Origin: Tardiphaga sp.
GTDB taxonomy: Bacteria > Pseudomonadota > Alphaproteobacteria > Rhizobiales > Xanthobacteraceae
DNA: 9,753 bases
Assembly: GCA_028290765.1 (NCBI GenBank)
Contig: JAQGJF010000500.1
Coordinates: forward strand, 1-9,753
Direction: 5' to 3'
In this document: positions 5,267 to 9,753 of the stretch, piece by piece
Layout: each line of letters begins with the position of its first letter
Numbering within the stretch: the stretch's first letter is position 1
Program-made: the position numbers and the translations under genes
Notes under the pieces: model-generated
The model's input: only the letters and a program-made list of their open reading frames with translations
Told to the model about the DNA's origin: nothing
The model's database searches: none

Positions 5267-7660
5267 TTATTCGCCGCTCCTGTTCGCCAATGATTCCGCC
5301 GGCTTCGCATGCGCCCCGGTGCCGCGCAGCCGCTGCGACATATTGATCAGCCACATCGCAGTCGGGCGCAGGATAAACAGGTCCGCGACCAATGCGGCGA
5401 CCATCGCGAACGCGCTGAGCCAGCCGAACAGCCGCAGCGACGGCAGGTCGGAAAACACCGTCACCACCAGACCGCAGGCCAGCACCACGGTGGTGAGGAT
5501 CAAGGCGGGACCGACCAGCACCGTCGCGCGCTCGACCGCCAGTTCGGGACTGATATCCGGCGTGGTCTCCAGCCGTAACCGGTTGAGGAAATGGATCGTG
5601 GCACTCAGCCCGAGGCCGAACGACACCGTCAACGCGACCACGCTGGCGAACTGCAGCCCCTCCCCGAGCGCCCATAGCACCGTGCCCGACAGCACCACCG
5701 GGAAAATGCCGGGCAGGATACAGGCGAACATCACCACCAGCGATCGGAACGCCAATCCAATGAAGATCGCGACCAAGGCGAATTCGACGGTCAGCCCGCG
5801 GTTGAGCTTTTCGATCATGTTGGCGCTGTTACGCGCCGCAATCGCCGACAGCCCGGTGACGGCGATCTCATAGCCCTGATGTTTCTTGCGGACATCATTC
5901 AGTGCAGCATCGAGCTTTTCCACCACGGGAAGGATCTGGCTGGAATCGAGGTCGGGCACCCGTCCGGAAACGACAACTGCGTCCTGCTCGGCGGAGATGA
6001 AGCGCCTGACCAGATGTTCGGGAATCACGCTGACATATTCCTTCAGCGTCGCGACATCCGAGCTGCCCGCTTTCTCGGCGAGCCAGCGGCGCAGCGTTTC
6101 CAGCGACCATACGTTGCCGACACCAGCCTGCTTTTCGACCATCGCATGAACGTCGGCGATGGTTTGCAGGGTTTCGGGCGAATACAGCGACTGTCCCTTG
6201 GGGAATTCGATCAGAATGTCGATCGGATTGGCGCCGGTCAGCTTGGCATCGAGACGGCCGCTTGCCGCCACCGCCTGCTGCTTGTCCGGCACCTGATCGG
6301 CGAGCCGGTAGCGCGGCTCCAGATTGGCATAGACGACGGCGAGCCCGCCGACGAGCGCCACCGCGATCAGACTGAACAGGCCGGGACGGCTGACCATGCG
6401 CACCGCGATCCAGTAGCAGAACGCACGCAACGCATTGACGCCGGCGTCCGCCGTCTTGAATTTGGCCGCGAACACCTGCTCGTTGCGGACCAGCAAAACG
6501 CCGAACACCGGCACCAGCGACAGCACCGCGAGCAGTGCGATAATGGTCGCGGCAAGACCGGCCTCGCCGAACGCCCGGATCAGCGCGGAATCCGAAAACT
6601 GCAGAGCGAGGAAGGAAATCCCGGCGGTGGCGTGGGTCAGCACGCAGGCCGGACCGACCACGAGGACGGCATTTCGGAACGCCGAAAACCTGTCTTCGCC
6701 GGCGAGCAGCCGGTCGCGCGCCGCGAAGGTCAACTGCATCGAATCAGAGAAACTGATCACCATGATCAGCGGTGTCATGACGTTGAGGAACATGTTGAGG
6801 CTGAAGCCGGCCCAGCCGAGCACGCCGAGCGCCAGCAGGATCGCCAATAGCGGCGGGAAGGCCGCGACGATCATGAACGACACCTTGCGGAAAAACACGA
6901 TCGCGATCAGGCACCCGGCGAGAATGCCCGCGATGTTGTAGATCAGGCCGTCGCGCTCGACCGCGTTGCGGATCTCGAGCTGCATCACCGGAACGCCGGA
7001 CAATTCCTTCGACAATCCGCTGCCCGCCAGATCGTCATTCATGATCTTGCGGATCTCGGTGATCGTCTTGTTCAGCCCGCTGTTGGAGACGATCGACGGC
7101 TCCAGCGACAGCACGATCAGGGCCAGGGTGCCGTCCTCGGACAACAGCTTGCCGCGAATGATCTCGTTGGCCTTCACGGTCTCGATGAACTTGTCGTAAT
7201 CGGCACCTTGCGGCAGTTCCGAGGGAAACAGCGCGGCCGGAAACTTGCCCGGCGCCGGCGCCTGCCGCGCCGAAAACAGCGAGATCAGCCCGCGCGTGCC
7301 TTCGACGAGTTGCAGGTCCGTGACCATCTCGCGAAGCTTCTCAAGATTGGGGCGCGCCAGCAGGTTTTTGCCCTCGACCACCACCAGCACGTCATATTCA
7401 GTCGAGGGAAACCGCTTGGTGACCTCCTCATACTGCCGATATTCCTTGCTGTTGGATCGGAACAGCTGGCTCAGCGAATCGTCGATCTTGATACGTTCGA
7501 TTCCGAAGATGGCGCCGATGACCAGCGCGAGGAGAATAAGGCAGGACAATACCGGCGCGCGGACAGCGATCAGCCCGATGCGCTCCAGTCCAAAGGCGAT
7601 GCTGACCGGCTTCCGCTCGGTTTTCCGGGCGTCGGGATCGATGATGTTCTTTTCGAGCAT
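5267..7660 (-). CDS. hpnN: Hopanoid-associated RND/MMPL-type transporter HpnN
   Basis: This 797-residue inner-membrane protein has the two-repeat RND layout. There is one membrane helix near residues 35-54, then a large periplasmic domain to about 235, and five helices in roughly 240-391. A seventh helix lies near 425-445, followed by a second periplasmic domain and five more helices in about 640-780. Membrane segments with SFSDSMQLTF (303-312) and FGLGLSATIHFL occupy equivalent places in the two halves. HpnN proteins are known to be needed to move hopanoids to the outer membrane. The protein is somewhat shorter than some characterised HpnN proteins, and a related MMPL lipid exporter is the alternative; the hopanoid neighbours favour HpnN. 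The ATG at 7660 has only a weak ribosome binding site (AAGG very close to the start). Upstream, a GATAAT (7694-7689) could be a -10 element, but no good -35 matches it. It may be expressed from its own promoter or by read-through from eutC. Confidence 0.87.
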   Translation of the reverse strand: MLEKNIIDPDARKTERKPVSIAFGLERIGLIAVRAPVLSCLILLALVIGAIFGIERIKIDDSLSQLFRSNSKEYRQYEEVTKRFPSTEYDVLVVVEGKNLLARPNLEKLREMVTDLQLVEGTRGLISLFSARQAPAPGKFPAALFPSELPQGADYDKFIETVKANEIIRGKLLSEDGTLALIVLSLEPSIVSNSGLNKTITEIRKIMNDDLAGSGLSKELSGVPVMQLEIRNAVERDGLIYNIAGILAGCLIAIVFFRKVSFMIVAAFPPLLAILLALGVLGWAGFSLNMFLNVMTPLIMVISFSDSMQLTFAARDRLLAGEDRFSAFRNAVLVVGPACVLTHATAGISFLALQFSDSALIRAFGEAGLAATIIALLAVLSLVPVFGVLLVRNEQVFAAKFKTADAGVNALRAFCYWIAVRMVSRPGLFSLIAVALVGGLAVVYANLEPRYRLADQVPDKQQAVAASGRLDAKLTGANPIDILIEFPKGQSLYSPETLQTIADVHAMVEKQAGVGNVWSLETLRRWLAEKAGSSDVATLKEYVSVIPEHLVRRFISAEQDAVVVSGRVPDLDSSQILPVVEKLDAALNDVRKKHQGYEIAVTGLSAIAARNSANMIEKLNRGLTVEFALVAIFIGLAFRSLVVMFACILPGIFPVVLSGTVLWALGEGLQFASVVALTVSFGLGLSATIHFLNRLRLETTPDISPELAVERATVLVGPALILTTVVLACGLVVTVFSDLPSLRLFGWLSAFAMVAALVADLFILRPTAMWLINMSQRLRGTGAHAKPAESLANRSGE

Positions 7661-7826
7661 GCCTTATCCAATTCTCTCGTCGGCTCAAATTATCTAGCTG
7701 GGTTCCCGGGCACGAATGAGGCTGAACTGGCCACGTCTGTTTCGCCACTAACCCTTGAAAACATGCAGTAAATTTGCCGCGACGAGGTTTAGCAGGTCTA
7801 TGCGACATCTCGCAAGGCAGCCGACA

Positions 7827-7841
7827 GCGCCAAATTGGCGC
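7827..7841. other. 15-base perfect palindrome between eutC and hpnN
   Basis: GCGCCAA-A-TTGGCGC is a perfect inverted repeat around one base. It lies 34 bases past the eutC stop and about 165 bases before the hpnN start on the minus strand. No T-run follows on the minus strand, so a simple terminator is unlikely. An operator for a dimeric regulator of hpnN, or chance, are both possible. Confidence 0.45.
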
Positions 7842-7875
7842 GCAGAGGCGGAAACCGGCCCGGATCGCGTGTTTG

Positions 7876-8658
7876 TCATGCGCCCTCGCCGTCGCCATTC
7901 AAGAAAAGCGGTTGAACTCCGCTTTCATCTTTCAGCGCCACGCCCGAGATTCGGCGCGCCAGGCCGGCGCCGACCAGCCACGCGATCTTGAAGGCCGCCT
8001 CGTCATAGCCGAGACCCGCGGCATGGATGTTGGAGACGCAATTGCGATCGGCGTCCGTCAGCCCCGGTCTTGGTGCGAAAGTCAGGTAGGCGCCAAGGCT
8101 ATCCGGCGCCGACAGGCCCGGCCGCTCCCCGATCAGCATCACGGTCATGCGCGCACCGACGAGAGCGCCGATCTCGTCGCCGAGGGCGACCCGCGCCCCC
8201 GTTGCCACCACGGCGATCCCGACGCCACTTCCGGCCGATGCCAATCGCGCCAGCAGACTTCGGACCAATTCGATCGCATGGCCGGTGACGGCCGAGGACG
8301 ACAGGCCGTCGCCGATGATGATGGCCACATCGCAAGCCTGGCTATGACGGCGCGCGAGCAGATCCTGCGACCTGGCGTCGAGCTTTCGCCCCAGATCGGG
8401 ACGCCGCAGATAGTCCTTGCGGTCAAGCGCGCGACTGGACACCGCCAGCGTCTCGAGGCCGAGCGCATCGAGCCCGGAGATCACGGCAGGCACGTCGAGC
8501 AGGGCATGGACGGCGTCGCGGGCGCGGGCATGATCGAGGGTAAATTCAAGCAGCGCCTGCGTCGGCAGGCTCGCGCCGGCCCGACCGAGGCCCACCCGCG
8601 CCGGCGTCAATTGCCGCAAATCCCGAAACGATCGCAGCGATGGAACGGACTCGGTCAT
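7876..8658 (-). CDS. eutC: Ethanolamine ammonia-lyase small subunit EutC
   Basis: This 260-residue protein is the light subunit of adenosylcobalamin-dependent ethanolamine ammonia-lyase, which splits ethanolamine into acetaldehyde and ammonia together with the catalytic large subunit EutB. Family blocks are complete and in order: [17 protein letters not shown] (17-33), [15 protein letters not shown] (41-55), [17 protein letters not shown] (75-91), [12 protein letters not shown] (113-124) and [20 protein letters not shown] (174-193). RNCVSNIH (205-212) and SGVALKD (238-244) follow. Length is close to the usual one for the family. The ATG at 8658 is preceded by AGGTGA about nine bases away. It lies 72 bases after the stop of the hpnP-like gene, probably in the same transcript. 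No eutB is adjacent on either side within the window. Identity is very secure; its link to hopanoids is not. Confidence 0.94.
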   Translation of the reverse strand: MTESVPSLRSFRDLRQLTPARVGLGRAGASLPTQALLEFTLDHARARDAVHALLDVPAVISGLDALGLETLAVSSRALDRKDYLRRPDLGRKLDARSQDLLARRHSQACDVAIIIGDGLSSSAVTGHAIELVRSLLARLASAGSGVGIAVVATGARVALGDEIGALVGARMTVMLIGERPGLSAPDSLGAYLTFAPRPGLTDADRNCVSNIHAAGLGYDEAAFKIAWLVGAGLARRISGVALKDESGVQPLFLNGDGEGA

Positions 8659-8730
8659 ACCGCTTTCACCTGGCGGCCACGGAGGCCGGTCCCGGATCGC
8701 AGATGATCTGCATCGACGCGTGGCCCGGTG

Positions 8731-9753
8731 CTATTCGGCAGGGACGGACGCCCCCTGCATCCGCAATGAATAATTCGACGCGTTGGCGCGGCCCACGGAG
8801 GCCTGGCGGGCGTACATGATCAAGTGATGCGCCACCAGCATCACGGCAATGAAATGCTCGATTTCGCCGCGGATCAGGCGCCGGAAGGCGAATTTCCAGA
8901 ACACGCGCTTGTAATCGCCGAGCACCCCGATCTGCCAGATGATATTGCGCATCATGATCAGACCAAGCCGGATGTTCTTCCATGCCGTGCGCTGCGGGGT
9001 CGCGGGCGGCTGAATGCGATGCGGATAGGTTTCGCGGATCTGGTATTCGAAGCGTTGGATCAGTTTTTCCGGCTCGTAGGCGCTTCCCATGCATTGGCGC
9101 CAGGTCGAAACCACATCCTCATACGGCAAATAGAAATCCACGTTGGATTCGCGGCCCTCGTCCTCGATCAGCCGATTTTCGCGGACCAGCCGATCCCATA
9201 ACGGCGTTTGTGGCAGCGCCTGCAGCAGGTTGATGGTCAACAGCGGGATCTGCGATTCATCGATGAAGGTGAGCAGATGCTTTCCGGTCTCGGGTTTGTC
9301 GGTGTCTAATCCCAGGATGATGCCCGAGACCACCTCCATGCCGTAACTGTTCAGCGTCTTGATCGCTTCCATGATGGGGACCATCATGTTGTGATCCTTG
9401 TGCATCGCCTTCAACGCCACGGGATCCGGCGTCTCGATACCGCAGAAGATCGTTGAGAAATAAGCTTCGCGCATCTTCTCGAGGATTTCCGGCCGCTTGG
9501 CGATGTTGAGCGTCGCCTCGCAGGACAGGCGGATGGTGTAGCCGGTTTTCTTCTGCCACTCGACGAGGTGCGGCAACAGATCGAGGGCGGCTTTCCGGTT
9601 GCCGATGAAATTGTCGTCGACGAAATAGACCGATCCCATCACCCCGCATTCGAGCAGCTTGTCGAGTTCGGCGGTGATCTGCTGCGGGCTTTTCAGCCGG
9701 GGGTTGCGGCCGTAGAGCCCCGGTATGTCGCAAAACTCGCATTGATAGGGACA
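8731..9753 (-). CDS. hpnP: Cobalamin-binding radical SAM enzyme, probably hopanoid C-2 methylase HpnP (5' part beyond right edge)
   Basis: The visible 340 residues read in from the right edge without a stop and end at TAG (8733-8731). The first visible codons encode CPYQCEFC, the CxxxCxxC motif that holds the radical SAM iron-sulfur cluster, followed by DIPGLYGRNPR. Further on are YFVDDNFIGN, a typical strand-2 motif, and CGIETPD, a SAM-contact motif. The C-terminal 130 or so residues (WDRL, YPHRI, WKFAF, GEIEHFIAVMLVAHHL) resemble the DUF4070 tail. The N-terminal B12-binding domain expected in this family would lie outside the window. HpnP methylates hopanoids at C-2 using cobalamin and SAM. 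Several paralogous DUF4070 radical SAM proteins exist in this bacterial group, so the HpnP name rests partly on the nearby hpnN and hpnC-hpnD-hpnE-shc genes. A GTG at 9642 within this frame is internal and is not the start. Confidence 0.78.
   Translation of the reverse strand, partial: CPYQCEFCDIPGLYGRNPRLKSPQQITAELDKLLECGVMGSVYFVDDNFIGNRKAALDLLPHLVEWQKKTGYTIRLSCEATLNIAKRPEILEKMREAYFSTIFCGIETPDPVALKAMHKDHNMMVPIMEAIKTLNSYGMEVVSGIILGLDTDKPETGKHLLTFIDESQIPLLTINLLQALPQTPLWDRLVRENRLIEDEGRESNVDFYLPYEDVVSTWRQCMGSAYEPEKLIQRFEYQIRETYPHRIQPPATPQRTAWKNIRLGLIMMRNIIWQIGVLGDYKRVFWKFAFRRLIRGEIEHFIAVMLVAHHLIMYARQASVGRANASNYSLRMQGASVPAE

Noticed and set aside
4908..6850. Plus-strand frames of about 320 codons running across the end of the secreted-protein gene and opposite hpnN (4908-5873, 5879-6850)
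   Set aside because: They are shadows of the 167-residue gene and of hpnN, and one crosses the strong terminator. There are no family motifs and no credible ribosome binding sites.
7684..7706. GGAAC on the minus strand upstream of hpnN as a possible general-stress (EcfG-type) promoter
   Set aside because: A CGTT-like -10 element is expected 16-17 bases downstream, but the sequence there does not match, so the site is incomplete.

Overview
The window carries part of a hopanoid (bacterial sterol-like triterpenoid) locus. The organism is most likely a high-GC alphaproteobacterium of the Rhodopseudomonas/Bradyrhizobium group. I base this on recognisable HpnC, HpnD, HpnE, squalene-hopene cyclase, HpnN-type RND and HpnP-type radical SAM proteins, on the gene order, and on the GC-rich codon use. 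No database search was possible, so the family names come from reading motifs and context.

Layout, left to right. (1) Positions 1-3723 hold a tightly packed minus-strand operon. It is transcribed right to left as hpnC, hpnD, hpnE and shc; shc runs off the left edge after 223 codons. The junctions are ATGA (hpnC/hpnD), TGATG (hpnD/hpnE) and a 47-base gap (hpnE/shc), which suggests translational coupling. Together the genes take farnesyl diphosphate to presqualene diphosphate (HpnD), hydroxysqualene (HpnC), squalene (HpnE) and hopene/diplopterol (Shc). (2) Positions 3724-5175 are an accessory patch. It has a small secreted Cys-rich protein gene on the minus strand, a 565-base noncoding gap with an AT-rich core and short palindromes, and a plus-strand gene for a secreted beta-rich protein of unknown function. 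(3) A very strong bidirectional terminator at 5194-5230 separates that plus-strand gene from the convergent hpnN. (4) Positions 5267-7660 encode HpnN, an RND/MMPL-type transporter thought to move hopanoids to the outer membrane. (5) Positions 7876-8658 encode EutC, the small subunit of adenosylcobalamin-dependent ethanolamine ammonia-lyase, with no EutB gene next to it in this window. (6) Positions 8731-9753 hold the C-terminal 340 codons of a cobalamin-binding radical SAM enzyme, probably the hopanoid C-2 methylase HpnP. Its visible part begins exactly at the first cysteine of the iron-sulfur motif, and the gene continues off the right edge.

The core pathway is known biology. The parts worth a second look are the eutC gene lodged between a B12-dependent methylase and the transporter, the two small secreted proteins embedded in the locus, the repeat-built N-terminal extension of HpnD, and the unexplained 565-base gap. 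I saw no tRNA, rRNA, CRISPR array, insertion sequence or broken gene.
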